Shown: positions 19,922-30,941 of the stretch, piece after piece | Numbering within the stretch: position 1 is the first letter of the stretch | Layout: each line of letters begins with the position of its first letter | Assembly (NCBI GenBank): GCA_024636855.1 | Contig: JAGXGG010000075.1 | Span: forward strand, 1 to 64,000 | Origin: Ignavibacteriota bacterium | GTDB taxonomy: Bacteria; Bacteroidota; Ignavibacteria; Kapaibacteriales; UBA2268 | Length of the DNA: 64,000 nt | Direction of reading: 5' to 3' | Program-made: the position numbers and the translations under genes | The notes under the pieces: generated by a model | What the model was told of the DNA's origin: nothing | Database searches by the model: none | Seen by the model: the letters and a program-made list of their open reading frames with translations, nothing else

Positions 19922-21040
19922 ATGAAAAAAACAAAAATTAGTTTTTCGTATAAGTATTTAATATATAGCACCTTAGTGCTGTTGATGGTAATTCTACCTT
20001 CATATAACCTTGTTAGTAAAGCGATTAATAAGCCTTGGTTACAAGGATTAGATGCTAATCAATTATACGTATTAGTAGAGTCGGACAACGCAAAAGATAT
20101 TACCGTGCATTACCGAATGATTAATGACGCAACCAATCAAAATATGAGCTCCAGTACTAAATTCTATAGAAAATCAAACTTTGGTGGAAACACTTTTGTA
20201 CATAGAATACTACTTGAAAACTTGAAATTTGGTGCTGATTATGAGTATTGGATAGAAAGTAAAGAGAAATTCAAATTTAGAGTACCGAATGAAGAAGGTG
20301 AATTCACGTTCGCCAATATGGGTGATAATCGCTCTGGGACTAAGTATTGGAGAAAAGTAGTCGCAAATATGGGGAGCGAGAATCCCGATTTTATGATATT
20401 CAACGGAGATTTGGCTTATAAAAAAGAATATAATTATTGGATAGATGAATTTTTCGTTGATGAAGCACAGACAGTATTCACACAATATCCGTTCTATAAC
20501 TCAACTGGTAATCACGAAGGCTGGAACGAAAATACTCAGGCATTTACACAATCAACTTCTATAAGCCAGGAAGCTAGAGCCTACTATTCATTCGAGAGGG
20601 GAGATGCTTTCTTCTTAATTTTGAATACTGAAGTAGGAGTTGGGTCTAATAGCCAACAATGGAAATTTGCAGAAGATCAACTCAAACATACAAATAAGAA
20701 ATGGAAAATAGTTGTGTTCCATATACCTGCCTACAGCTCTGGTGCACATGGCGAAAACAAAGCTATGAAGCTAATGACCGAAAAAATATTCGAGAAGCAT
20801 GGAGTCCAGTTAATACTTACAGGGCATTCGCATTATTACCAACACAACTTAGTAAATGGGATACACCACATGGTATTAGGTGGCGGTGGTTCCGGATTAG
20901 CCACTCCAGTAAAGGCAAGCTACACATTAGAGCAAGCTAAGAAATATCATCATGCTATTGTGAATGTTAATTCAGAGAGAATTAAATTCATAGTAAAAGA
21001 CCTAGACATGAAAGTAATAGATGATTTCGAAATAAAGTAG
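19922..21040 (+). CDS. metallophosphoesterase (purple acid phosphatase-like)
   Basis: MGDNRSGTKYW...MIFNGDLAYKKEYNYW...NSTGNHEGW...LTGHSHYYQ...GGGGS metallophosphatase motifs. Confidence 0.88.
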   Translation: MKKTKISFSYKYLIYSTLVLLMVILPSYNLVSKAINKPWLQGLDANQLYVLVESDNAKDITVHYRMINDATNQNMSSSTKFYRKSNFGGNTFVHRILLENLKFGADYEYWIESKEKFKFRVPNEEGEFTFANMGDNRSGTKYWRKVVANMGSENPDFMIFNGDLAYKKEYNYWIDEFFVDEAQTVFTQYPFYNSTGNHEGWNENTQAFTQSTSISQEARAYYSFERGDAFFLILNTEVGVGSNSQQWKFAEDQLKHTNKKWKIVVFHIPAYSSGAHGENKAMKLMTEKIFEKHGVQLILTGHSHYYQHNLVNGIHHMVLGGGGSGLATPVKASYTLEQAKKYHHAIVNVNSERIKFIVKDLDMKVIDDFEIK

Positions 21041-21171
21041 ACTTAATTATAAATCTGTCAAAAAGCTATATATTTCCTTTATGCAATGCAAGCAATGTAT
21101 TTGAGAAATATAGGCAACCTTATTAAGGAATTAAATAAATCCTTCTTAAAATAGGGGGCAATTCCGTGCGA

Positions 21172-21208
21172 ACAAAAAAGACTGTTCAGTATTAAAGAAC
21201 AGTCTTTC
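21172..21208 (-). terminator. rho-independent terminator
   Basis: aaagactgttc-agtattaaa-gaacagtcttt hairpin; T-tract on the minus strand. Confidence 0.75.
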
Positions 21209-21236
21209 ATAATTCATATATTTTAATATTATAATT

Positions 21237-21911
21237 CTATGGTGTGTACTTTGTTAACTCTTGTACAATTGATTCTACTTCAGTTTTAGCCACTATTTTA
21301 ATTATCCCTACACCTTTAGCATAATGGTAGACATATTCGCTTAACTGGAATACTGAACCAGCTTCAGTTTTTAGATAGAGCTTAATTTGTGTCACAATTA
21401 TATCGTTATAGGTGACACCTTTAACTTTATATGAATCAAGCCTATCTAATAATTCTAATCTATGTATAGAACTATCCTTCTTGTTATTCTGAGTTTTTAA
21501 TGGTGCTGATTTCTCCCATTTATCACCAATACTAGAGTTGACATCGAATAATAGTAACTGGTAATCTCCTATAAATGAAGAAGAACCATCAGGAGTTAAT
21601 CCATAATATTTCCCATCTACATATTTCCTATATGATCTAGTTGGAATTTGTCCTTCTACTTGCTCTTCAAATTCAACATACTCACCAGAGTCAAATTTTC
21701 TAGTCCCAGTAACTTTGAGTATACTTGTTCCGAGATTTCCGTTATAATTAAAACTATATTCCCATGTCGAGCCCATTTTAGCTGGTATATAATCTCCTAT
21801 TGGAACACCTAAATCATTAGAATCAACTTCTGGTCCAGTTGAGCTCTCTTCTTTACATGACGAGAATAGTGCTAGTACAATTAATAGTGCTATAAATTTT
21901 GTGTATTTCAT
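21237..21911 (-). CDS. hypothetical lipoprotein (paralogue of 22023-22688)
   Basis: Lipobox LFSSCKEE; shared GxYxPAxxGSxWxY start and YHYAKGVGIIKIV...VQELTKY end with the neighbour. Confidence 0.75.
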   Translation of the reverse strand: MKYTKFIALLIVLALFSSCKEESSTGPEVDSNDLGVPIGDYIPAKMGSTWEYSFNYNGNLGTSILKVTGTRKFDSGEYVEFEEQVEGQIPTRSYRKYVDGKYYGLTPDGSSSFIGDYQLLLFDVNSSIGDKWEKSAPLKTQNNKKDSSIHRLELLDRLDSYKVKGVTYNDIIVTQIKLYLKTEAGSVFQLSEYVYHYAKGVGIIKIVAKTEVESIVQELTKYTP

Positions 21912-21969
21912 TTGAAAAAATCCTCTAAGTTGAAAAATATGATTGTGGGAATATAATTAAATTTTGAAT

Positions 21970-21998
21970 AAAAAAACCTCGCCTAAGCGCGAGGTTTG
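21970..21998 (-). terminator. rho-independent terminator
   Basis: aaaaaaacctcgcctaagcgcgaggttt. Confidence 0.75.
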
Positions 21999-22022
21999 AA
22001 GTAAATATACTGTCGATCATTT

Positions 22023-22688
22023 TTATTCTTTATACTCTATCAATTCTTGTGAAACTGTAGTTCCAGAGCCTGCACCTACTGCTTTGATAACTCCAACTCC
22101 AGAAGCATAATAATATATCTGGTCAATTAGATTCATCTGTTGTCCGTAGTAAGTAGCGCTTAGGTTTAAATACATAGCTATTACGTTATTATAAGTATTG
22201 CCACGAACTTCGTAACTACTGTACTTGTCATAAACTTCAACTTTGTATAAAGATTTTATTGTTGTATTAGTTCCTTGTACTCTAACATCAGCGGGAATCT
22301 CCCATTTATCACCTTTTTCAGCATTTTCATCCATTAATAAAAACTCAAAGTCTCCAACTATAGTTGTAGTACCATCTGGAATAAGGCTATAGTATTTACC
22401 ATTCTCATATCTTTGATACCCTATTTGAGTTTGACCACTCATGACTGATTCAAATTCAATCCATTTTTTCCCAACTTTCTCTTTAGTCCCAACAGCCGTC
22501 ATAGTCATATCTTTTGATACTCCGTTTTGGGTTAACTCATATTTCCAATAAGAGCCAACTTGTGCCGGTGCATATTGTCCTACTTCTACACCAAGCGATT
22601 TAGAATCTGTTGGTGATCCACTATCTTCTTTACACGAGGTGAAAAGGATTATTGATAATGCTACTAGAGCAAATTTTATTTGTTTCAT
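22023..22688 (-). CDS. hypothetical lipoprotein (paralogue of 21237-21911)
   Basis: Lipobox LFTSCKED; GQYAPAQVGSYWKYELTQNG...YYYASGVGVIKAVG...VSQELIEYKE. Confidence 0.75.
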   Translation of the reverse strand: MKQIKFALVALSIILFTSCKEDSGSPTDSKSLGVEVGQYAPAQVGSYWKYELTQNGVSKDMTMTAVGTKEKVGKKWIEFESVMSGQTQIGYQRYENGKYYSLIPDGTTTIVGDFEFLLMDENAEKGDKWEIPADVRVQGTNTTIKSLYKVEVYDKYSSYEVRGNTYNNVIAMYLNLSATYYGQQMNLIDQIYYYASGVGVIKAVGAGSGTTVSQELIEYKE

Positions 22689-22743
22689 ATTGACTTTCCT
22701 CTTGTTGATTAAATTGATTTTTGGAATATAATAAATTCTTATT

Positions 22744-22776
22744 AAAAAAAAAACCTCACCAATTGGTGAGGTTTTG
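22744..22776 (-). terminator. rho-independent terminator
   Basis: aaaaaaaacctcaccaattggtgaggtttt. Confidence 0.75.
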
Positions 22777-22800
22777 AATTCTAATTCTTTTATTGTGTTA

Positions 22801-25728
22801 TTACTTGATTATATTAATGCTACCAGCTACTGATTTTTCTTCATTTTCTATTACTAGAATATAAGTACCAGTAGTAATGTTTTTTGCATCCAAATCAAAG
22901 TTATTATTTCCATCAATTGTATTCAGATTTGTTTGATAAACTACGTTACCAGTCATATCTACTAACTTGATGTTAGAAACACCAGCTTTACCATCGAATG
23001 ATACTCTTGATATATTAGTAACAGGCATAGGGCTAACTGATAGCTTCGAAGTCCCAAAGTCTAAATAGTCAACTGAAGTTGTTATTTGACTAAGTACTAT
23101 TTCTGTTTCTACTTCAATATCTTTTGAGTAATCTACTTCCACAACTTCTGAGTAAGCTTCGAAACCAAATTTATCAATACCTAAAGTATATGTACCTGGC
23201 TCTATCCCTTCTAACTCAAAGTAACCATCTAAATCTGTAACAAAGTAGTTCACTACATTGCCAGCATCATCAGTTAGATAAACTAATCCGCCATTTATAG
23301 CATCGTCAGTATCGCTTCCATTGTTACCGTCAGGTGATAGTCCTTTTAGACCTTTTAATAAACGTCCTTTGATTCTTGCTATTCCTTTAGCTCTATCTTT
23401 GCCAGAAGGAGCATGAATAATATCAACCATCATAGTAGGTGCAAAATCTCCAACTCCTACTAATGTAGCATTTTTCCATTTCAAAGTAGTATAGTCGCCT
23501 GTTACATAGTAACCAGGTATATAGCTATTTTCAACTGGTAGTGATAATAAAACATATTCGCCATATTTCAGATTACTGAAATAGAAGTTACCTTCTTCAT
23601 CAGTTCTTGTAACTGCTTTGTATTCTGTATTGTTTTTGTCTTTTAACAATGCAATAACAGTTGACATTACAATGTTTCCTTCTTTATCAGCAACTGAACC
23701 ACTCATAGCGCCTTGAGTTGCTTCATCAGCTCCCAATTTGAAGTCGATACCGTCTTTGTCGGAATCTAGATAAATAATATCTGCTTCGTAATAAGAGTCA
23801 GCACCTTCGTACCATTGCATTTTGTATCTATCAGTATTAGTCATTGCTACAGCATTAGCATAGTACGTAAATGTGTCTGGTAATTTGATTGAGTAATTAC
23901 CTTTTTCGTCAGTTTTTACACGATTATCAAATTTGAAATCTATGAATTCTTCATCATTATCTTTACCACCTAATACCCATTTAACAGGTAAGAATGTAAC
24001 TACAGCAGGTAACGGTTCACCAGTAGCTGCATCTGTTACTTGACCAGTAACTACGTAGTAGTTAGGCTCAGGAATAGAGTGTAACATCATACTAACTTCT
24101 ACTTTCTCATTTTCACCAACACCAATTGTTTTAGCATTGATTAACTCAAAAGCATCTTCGTAGTATTGCCCTTTGTAGCCTTTTACTTCTGCTTTTAAGT
24201 AGTATTTACCTGATGGTAATTTGATTGTAATAGAAGTTCCATTTAACTCAGCAGTGAAAACTCTTCTATCTTTAGTAGGAGGAACTCCAGGGACTTTATC
24301 TGTTGCATTCCAGACTGTAACTTTACCAAAGAAATCTTTGATATCATCTGTTTCGTCATAGAAATTACAAGTTAGTATACTAGTATATTCTTTTTCTTCT
24401 CCTCTTACAATCAGATAAAAGTAACCAGTAATTTGAGTAAAAGTAGCACCATCATCACATGTAGACCTTACTATAACAGGTACCTTATACTCACCTTTTA
24501 CAGGGTTTTCCCATACCATCATACCAGTCTCTTCGTCCAATCTTAAATCTTGAGGAGTTGAATTGTGACCATCCTGTGCATCAGATAAATAATAAGCTAA
24601 ACTACAATCACCTTTCGAAACAGCATTGACATCATATTTCCAAGCAACACCTGCTTCTAATTTGTGAGTGAACATGGTACCTTTTTCAAAGTAAATTTCT
24701 GGTTCGTTAGAGTTACAATCACCCCAGCAAATATCGAAAGTCAATTTACTTACTATTTCGCCTGTACATTTGTTTCTCAAACCAATAACAGATTTATATT
24801 TTCCTTTTTCTTGAGCCGTAAAACTAATAAGAGCAGAATTTTCATCTAACTCTGATACAGCAATTTTTACTTTTGATTCAACTACAATTATATCAAATTC
24901 ACAATCAGTGTCGTTAATAATTTTTATTCTAGTTGATTCTTGACCTTCGTCATTAAGATTTATAAATTGATAAATTCCAGCAAAGTACATTCTCGGAGTA
25001 GGATTATCATCACAATCACCGAAGCAAATTTTTAGTGAAATTTTGCTTACTACTTCTCCCGTACATTTGTTTACAAGTCCAATTAATGCAAAGTGTTTTC
25101 CTTTTTCATCTGATTGGATTGTGAATACTACAGCGTCTTTACCTTGCTCCGCAACTTCAATTTTCACATCTGATTCTATATCTGATTCTATGATTTTTAT
25201 GCCATATTCACAATTTGTGTTATTGAATATTTTTACGGCTATCCTGCCTTTCCCATCAGCATCAAGCTTTATAAATGCTTCATCTGAAAGGAAGCTCATT
25301 CTTTCTTTTGGGGGAGTATTTTCAGCAATTTTGCCACATACTCTTACCGACAAATCACTAGCAACATCATTTTTTTCATCATATAGGCCTATAGTATAGC
25401 AATAGTCGCCCGCAGCTAATTTTTCAATTACAAATTTGTACTCACTTTTATTGTTTCGCTCTACTTTACCAACTCTTTCTTCTTTTTCTTTTCCGTCAAC
25501 TTTCTTGTATTGAGTTATTCTAAAATAGTTACCTAATTCATTTTTTCTTTCTCCATCTGCCCAAGTCAATGTAATATTACCTTGAACTGGTGATGATTCC
25601 ATAATGTCAACTTTAATTCCAACCTCGATTGGCTTTGCCGGCTGTTTTGCTAGCAAGTCAATGCTACCAGCACTCATGAAAGCTGCAATGAATCCAAGCA
25701 GCATTATTTTATATATAGTTTGTCTCAT
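22801..25728 (-). CDS. large secreted protein with carboxypeptidase-regulatory-like domains and T9SS sorting domain
   Basis: Signal peptide; repeated GxVxDxxTGEPLPAVVTFLP / NVVNYFVTDLDGYFELEGIEPGTYTLGIDKFG modules; C-terminal VSPMPVTNISRVSF...GTYILVIENEEKSVAGSINIIK. Confidence 0.85.
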   Translation of the reverse strand: MRQTIYKIMLLGFIAAFMSAGSIDLLAKQPAKPIEVGIKVDIMESSPVQGNITLTWADGERKNELGNYFRITQYKKVDGKEKEERVGKVERNNKSEYKFVIEKLAAGDYCYTIGLYDEKNDVASDLSVRVCGKIAENTPPKERMSFLSDEAFIKLDADGKGRIAVKIFNNTNCEYGIKIIESDIESDVKIEVAEQGKDAVVFTIQSDEKGKHFALIGLVNKCTGEVVSKISLKICFGDCDDNPTPRMYFAGIYQFINLNDEGQESTRIKIINDTDCEFDIIVVESKVKIAVSELDENSALISFTAQEKGKYKSVIGLRNKCTGEIVSKLTFDICWGDCNSNEPEIYFEKGTMFTHKLEAGVAWKYDVNAVSKGDCSLAYYLSDAQDGHNSTPQDLRLDEETGMMVWENPVKGEYKVPVIVRSTCDDGATFTQITGYFYLIVRGEEKEYTSILTCNFYDETDDIKDFFGKVTVWNATDKVPGVPPTKDRRVFTAELNGTSITIKLPSGKYYLKAEVKGYKGQYYEDAFELINAKTIGVGENEKVEVSMMLHSIPEPNYYVVTGQVTDAATGEPLPAVVTFLPVKWVLGGKDNDEEFIDFKFDNRVKTDEKGNYSIKLPDTFTYYANAVAMTNTDRYKMQWYEGADSYYEADIIYLDSDKDGIDFKLGADEATQGAMSGSVADKEGNIVMSTVIALLKDKNNTEYKAVTRTDEEGNFYFSNLKYGEYVLLSLPVENSYIPGYYVTGDYTTLKWKNATLVGVGDFAPTMMVDIIHAPSGKDRAKGIARIKGRLLKGLKGLSPDGNNGSDTDDAINGGLVYLTDDAGNVVNYFVTDLDGYFELEGIEPGTYTLGIDKFGFEAYSEVVEVDYSKDIEVETEIVLSQITTSVDYLDFGTSKLSVSPMPVTNISRVSFDGKAGVSNIKLVDMTGNVVYQTNLNTIDGNNNFDLDAKNITTGTYILVIENEEKSVAGSINIIK

Positions 25729-25985
25729 TTGAGATACCTCTTTATGTAAATTTATAATTATTTATTCCGCATTTGATATAACAACACATAACCTCAAAAA
25801 AGGTAACAAAAAGAATCAAAAAAAAATTAAATATATAGAAATGTGTAATTACTCTTTAGTTTATCTTTTTCTAACATCTTCATTTATAAATATATTCATT
25901 ATTTCCTCGTCCACCAAAAGTATTATGTCAAAATTTGTTAATTTTGCTAAACTAAAAAATCAAAAATCATATAAAAGGTTTATAA

Positions 25986-27251
25986 ATGACTGGTTCTAAA
26001 ATAACAATAAACAATGGTAAACTAAGTGTCCCTAATGACCCGATTATCCCTTTCATCGAAGGTGATGGTATTGGTCCAGATATTTGGGCAGCAACTGTAA
26101 GAGTGCTAGACAGTGCAGTAGAAAAAGCATACAATGGCGAAAAGAAAATAGTATGGAAAGAAGTATTAGCTGGTGAGAAAGCATTTGATAAAACTGGTGA
26201 ATGGCTACCTGCTGAAACACTAGAAAATATAAATGAATATCTAATCGCTATCAAAGGTCCATTAACTACTCCAGTTGGTGGTGGTATTCGCTCTCTGAAC
26301 GTTGCTCTAAGACAGCAACTAGACCTTTACACTTGTTTACGTCCCGTTAGATGGTTCCAAGGTGTTCCGTCTCCGGTCAAAGAACCTAATAAAGTTGACA
26401 TGGTTATATTCCGTGAAAATACTGAAGATATCTATGCTGGTATAGAATGGAAAGCTGGCACTCCTGAAGTGAAAAAAGTAATTGACTTTATCCAAAATGA
26501 AATGGGAGTTAAGAAAATCAGATTCCCAGAATCATCGTCAATAGGAATCAAACCAATCTCAATCGAAGGAACAGAGAGAATAGCAAGAGCAGCTCTTGAC
26601 TATGCTATAGAGCACAAACGTGACTCTGTAACTTGGGTACACAAAGGTAACATCATGAAGTTTACTGAAGGTCTATTCAAAGATACTGGATATGATGTAG
26701 CGGAAAACGAGTATGGAGATAAGGTTTTCACATGGAGACAATACGACAAGATAAAAGAAGAGAAAGGCGAAGAAGCTGCTAACACGGCTCAAAAAGAAGC
26801 ATTAGCAAATGGTAAAATATTAGTAAAAGATGTGATAGCAGATGCGTTCTTACAACAAATCTTATTGCGTCCGGAAGAGTATGAAGTAGTATGTACTATG
26901 AACCTAAACGGCGATTACATATCTGATGCATTAGCTGCTATGGTAGGTGGTATTGGTATAGCACCGGGTGCTAACATCAATTATATTACAGGTCACGCTA
27001 TATTCGAAGCGACTCACGGTACTGCACCGAAATATTCTGGTTTGGACAAAGTGAACCCAGGTTCAGTAATCCTATCTGGTGTGTTGATGCTTGAGCATTT
27101 GGGATGGCAAAAAGCTGCTGATCTAATCGTAGATTCAGTAGAGAAAACAATTTCTCAGAAAACTGTAACTTACGATTTTGAAAGACAAATGGACGGCGCA
27201 AAATTGCTAAAAACTTCTGAATTTGGCGATGCACTAATTAAGAATATGTAA
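25986..27251 (+). CDS. icd: NADP-dependent isocitrate dehydrogenase
   Basis: [21 protein letters not shown]...[15 protein letters not shown]...[14 protein letters not shown]...[26 protein letters not shown]. Confidence 0.96.
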   Translation: MTGSKITINNGKLSVPNDPIIPFIEGDGIGPDIWAATVRVLDSAVEKAYNGEKKIVWKEVLAGEKAFDKTGEWLPAETLENINEYLIAIKGPLTTPVGGGIRSLNVALRQQLDLYTCLRPVRWFQGVPSPVKEPNKVDMVIFRENTEDIYAGIEWKAGTPEVKKVIDFIQNEMGVKKIRFPESSSIGIKPISIEGTERIARAALDYAIEHKRDSVTWVHKGNIMKFTEGLFKDTGYDVAENEYGDKVFTWRQYDKIKEEKGEEAANTAQKEALANGKILVKDVIADAFLQQILLRPEEYEVVCTMNLNGDYISDALAAMVGGIGIAPGANINYITGHAIFEATHGTAPKYSGLDKVNPGSVILSGVLMLEHLGWQKAADLIVDSVEKTISQKTVTYDFERQMDGAKLLKTSEFGDALIKNM

Positions 27252-27283
27252 TCTGATTAGAATTATTCTTTAGATTTTAAGAG

Positions 27284-27316
27284 AACCGCTTTCGAAAGAA
27301 GGCGGTTTTTTTTTGT
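27284..27316 (+). terminator. rho-independent terminator (icd)
   Basis: gaaccgctttcgaaagaaggcggttttttttt. Confidence 0.8.
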
Positions 27317-27329
27317 GGATTATCTTTCA

Positions 27330-27470
27330 TTTTAAGGGACTAAAGTCCTTTCAAAATGCTCATCTATTTATCCATCGGTTAAAACCGATGGCAATAAATT
27401 CTAAAATGCTTTGAGACATTTTTCTTTATCATACACAAAGTATTGCCGTTGACTTTAGTCAACGGATACA
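27330..27470. repeat. cluster of short palindromes (GGACTAAAGTCC / CCATCGGTTAAAACCGATGG / CCGTTGACTTTAGTCAACGG)
   Basis: Three consecutive palindromes; the last two resemble copies at 7022-7052 and 49140-49215. Confidence 0.7.
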
Positions 27471-27548
27471 AACATTCCCACCACCAGCAACCCCCTTAAA
27501 ATAAAAGTAATTCTCAAACTTCAATCGAAAGTTATATAATACAAACCT

Positions 27549-28985
27549 TTGAACTTTCGATTTATGCAACAAAAACCTAATAAGCTAACTGAAGGATCGA
27601 TACTTAAATCGCTAATCACTCTTGCCCTGCCAGTTATATTTGTCAATATATTACAGACAGCGTATCAGCTAACAGATACTTTCTGGGTTGGCCGCTTGGG
27701 GACTGATGCAGTTGCCGCGGTTTCTATTAGTTTTCCTATTATCTTTTTTATTATTTCACTTGGTATTGGGTTAGGAGTAGCTGGGACTATACTAGTTGCT
27801 CAGTATGCTGGTAAACAAGACCAAGCGACTGTTGATTATACTTCCTCTCAAACTTTTCTGATGGTAATAGTTGTATCAATAATTTTAGGGGCAATTGGTT
27901 ATCTACTTTCCCCTTATATGACTATGGTAATGACTGATGACTCGAACGTAATCTACCCTGCCATTTCTTACATGAGAATATCTTTCATAGGGTTAGTGTT
28001 TATGTTTACTTATATGATATTCCAATCATTGCTTCGGGGAGTAGGTAATGTAAGAACACCTATGTACATAGTGTTAGGTACTGTACTACTAAACTTAGTC
28101 TTAGACCCATTATTTATCTTTGGATACGGACCTATACCTGCCATGGGCGTCAAAGGGGCGGCGATATCAACAATATTGACTCAAGCTATTGCATCTATTA
28201 TTGGAATTGCTTTATTGTCTGGAGGTAAATACGGAATTAAGTTAAAATTAAGTCATTTCAAACCCGATTATCCTCTAATCTATAAAATGTTCAAGATTGG
28301 ATTCCCTTCGTCTGTTGAGCAATCTACTCGAGCACTTGGATTAGCCGTTATGACATTGCTAGTGACTACATTCGGCACACTTACGGTTGCTGCTTATGGT
28401 ATTGGCACTTATGTGCTGATGTTTGTTATCATTCCAGCAATGGGTCTATCTATGGCGACTTCTACATTAGTAGGACAGAACATAGGAGCAGGTAAAATAG
28501 AGCGTGCTGAGAGAATTGCTATATTAAGTACTAAATTGGCGTTCATAGCACTATCTATTGTGGGAATAATAATATTTATTTTTGCTAACCAAGTTGTAGC
28601 TTTCTTCATTCCAGGTGAAATAGAAACTATAAAGACTGGAGCTCTTTTTCTAAGAACAATGTCATTAACCTTTGGGTTTGTAGGTGTACAGCTAACATTA
28701 AACGGAGTATTTATAGGTGCAGGTAATACGATGATATCCATGATTCTAGCTATTGTAAGTTTATGGGTACTGAGATTCCCATTGGGTTATGTATTAGCTA
28801 TGCACACCTCACTTGCGGAAGTCGGTATATGGATAGCATTCCCAATATCTAATATAGTAGCCGCACTTGCTACATTGGTTTGGTTCAAAAAAGGGACTTG
28901 GAAAGAAAAGAAAATAACTGAAGAAATGAAACAGATAGAAGACACTAGAACTGAAACTATAATAGAAGAAGGTGGATTGGGGTAG
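27549..28985 (+). CDS. MATE family efflux transporter
   Basis: SLITLALPVIFVNILQTAYQLTDTFWVGRLGTDAVAAVSISFPI...GAGNTMISMILAI; track start at 27549, likely true start near 27564. Confidence 0.93.
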   Translation: MNFRFMQQKPNKLTEGSILKSLITLALPVIFVNILQTAYQLTDTFWVGRLGTDAVAAVSISFPIIFFIISLGIGLGVAGTILVAQYAGKQDQATVDYTSSQTFLMVIVVSIILGAIGYLLSPYMTMVMTDDSNVIYPAISYMRISFIGLVFMFTYMIFQSLLRGVGNVRTPMYIVLGTVLLNLVLDPLFIFGYGPIPAMGVKGAAISTILTQAIASIIGIALLSGGKYGIKLKLSHFKPDYPLIYKMFKIGFPSSVEQSTRALGLAVMTLLVTTFGTLTVAAYGIGTYVLMFVIIPAMGLSMATSTLVGQNIGAGKIERAERIAILSTKLAFIALSIVGIIIFIFANQVVAFFIPGEIETIKTGALFLRTMSLTFGFVGVQLTLNGVFIGAGNTMISMILAIVSLWVLRFPLGYVLAMHTSLAEVGIWIAFPISNIVAALATLVWFKKGTWKEKKITEEMKQIEDTRTETIIEEGGLG

Positions 28986-29019
28986 TGTAAAGATTTCAAA
29001 TCCTTCATAAAAAAAATTA

Positions 29020-29053
29020 GAAACCGATTCATTATTTGAGTCGGTTTTTTTTA
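29020..29053 (+). terminator. rho-independent terminator
   Basis: aaaccgattcattatttgagtcggtttttttta. Confidence 0.7.
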
Positions 29054-29281
29054 TTCGAAAAATAGATTTCATTAATACTTTACCTAATTGGTAATAACAA
29101 AAACAGGACACTACAAACGGGGGAGGTTTGAAAGTGTCCTGTAGTATCGTCGCTTATATAAACGCTCGATCGAACAATGACATTTATACACCTACAATTA
29201 TGAAGCCAAATTTATGTCATTTTAAATTATTATTTTTGTTATTCGTCAAGTTCGTGAAAACAAATAAATTGAGATTGATAA

Positions 29282-30940
29282 ATGACTACTAAAAGAACAG
29301 TAACTGTACCAAGAGGTACCGAATTAACTTGTAAGAACTGGCAACTTGAAGCCGCGTACCGTATGATACACCACAATCTAGACCCCGAGAATGCCGAGAA
29401 ACCAGAAGAGCTAATCGTATATGGTGGGCTAGGAAAAGCTGCTAGAAATTGGGAAAGCTTCGATGCTATTACCAATACCCTCAAGAATATGGACATAGAT
29501 GAAACTCTTTTAGTTCAGTCAGGCAAGCCAGTTGGTGTTGCTAAGACTTATTCTGCTGCTCCTAGAGTAATAATAGCAAATTCGAACCTAGTTCCGAATT
29601 GGGCAAATTGGGAACATTTCCGTGAATTAGATAAAAAGGGTCTGATGATGTACGGTCAGATGACAGCTGGTAGTTGGATATACATTGGTACGCAGGGAAT
29701 AGTACAAGGGACTTATGAGACTTTCGCTGAGTGTGCTAGACAGCATTTTGGTGGTACATTAAACGGTCGATTCCTATTGACAGGCGGTATGGGTGGAATG
29801 GGTGGTGCACAACCACTAGCCGCTAAATTCGCTGGCGCTGCTTCTATCACGGTCGAAATAGATGAAACAAGAATAGACAAGCGTATCCACGACGGATATT
29901 GCGATGTAAAGGTTGATAATCTGGACGATGCACTAAGAGTAATGAATGAAGCTAAAAATAACAACGAAGCAAAGTCTATAGGGCTAATTGGGAATACAGC
30001 AGAAGTTCCTCCTGAACTTTTGAGACGTGGTATTGTTCCAGATATAGTGACAGACCAAACTTCGGCACATGACCCACTAAACGGTTACTATCCAGCTGGG
30101 TATAGCAAAGACGAAGCTGATAAGCTAAGAGCTGCTGACCCAGAGAAATATTTAGCAGAAGTTTATAAATCCATAGCTACTCACGTAGAAACTATGGTTG
30201 AATTCCAGAAGAAAGGAGCCGTTGTGTTCGATTATGGAAATAATATACGTGGTATAGCTCAAGACAATGGCGGCTATAAAGATGCTTTCGCATTCAAAGG
30301 ATTCGTACCTGAATATATCCGTCCTCTATTCTGTGATGGTAAAGGGCCCTTCCGTTGGGTAGCCCTATCAGGTAATCCAGACGATATCGCAGTTACTGAT
30401 GCTGCAATCAAAAATCTTTTCCCTGATAACGAACCGCTACATAGATGGATAGATAATGCTGCCGCTAATATCGGCTACCAAGCATTACCAGCAAGAATTT
30501 GTTGGCTTGGCTATGGCGAAAGAGCGCTAGCAGGACAGTTATTCAACGAGCTAGTAAGAACTGGCAAAGTCTCTGCTCCAATCGTAATAGGTCGTGACCA
30601 TTTGGATTGCGGTTCAGTTGCTTCACCTTACAGAGAGACAGAGGGAATGCTAGATGGCTCTGATGCAGTTTCTGATTGGGTGTTCCTAAACTTTGCACTG
30701 AACGCTATCGGTGGTGCTTCGTGGGTGTCTCTTCACCACGGTGGGGGAGTAGGTATGGGATTATCACAACATGCAGGCATGGTAGTCGTCGCTGATGGTA
30801 CAGATGAAGCAAAAGGCAGATTAGAAAGAGTTCTAACTTATGACCCACTAATGGGGATACTAAGACACACAGATGCTGGCTACGAAAGAGCCGCAGACAA
30901 TGCAAAGAAATTCGATATAAATATACCAATGGGTAAGTAA
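29282..30940 (+). CDS. hutU: urocanate hydratase
   Basis: [16 protein letters not shown]...[53 protein letters not shown]...[18 protein letters not shown]. Confidence 0.97.
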   Translation: MTTKRTVTVPRGTELTCKNWQLEAAYRMIHHNLDPENAEKPEELIVYGGLGKAARNWESFDAITNTLKNMDIDETLLVQSGKPVGVAKTYSAAPRVIIANSNLVPNWANWEHFRELDKKGLMMYGQMTAGSWIYIGTQGIVQGTYETFAECARQHFGGTLNGRFLLTGGMGGMGGAQPLAAKFAGAASITVEIDETRIDKRIHDGYCDVKVDNLDDALRVMNEAKNNNEAKSIGLIGNTAEVPPELLRRGIVPDIVTDQTSAHDPLNGYYPAGYSKDEADKLRAADPEKYLAEVYKSIATHVETMVEFQKKGAVVFDYGNNIRGIAQDNGGYKDAFAFKGFVPEYIRPLFCDGKGPFRWVALSGNPDDIAVTDAAIKNLFPDNEPLHRWIDNAAANIGYQALPARICWLGYGERALAGQLFNELVRTGKVSAPIVIGRDHLDCGSVASPYRETEGMLDGSDAVSDWVFLNFALNAIGGASWVSLHHGGGVGMGLSQHAGMVVVADGTDEAKGRLERVLTYDPLMGILRHTDAGYERAADNAKKFDINIPMGK

Positions 30941-30941
30941 A

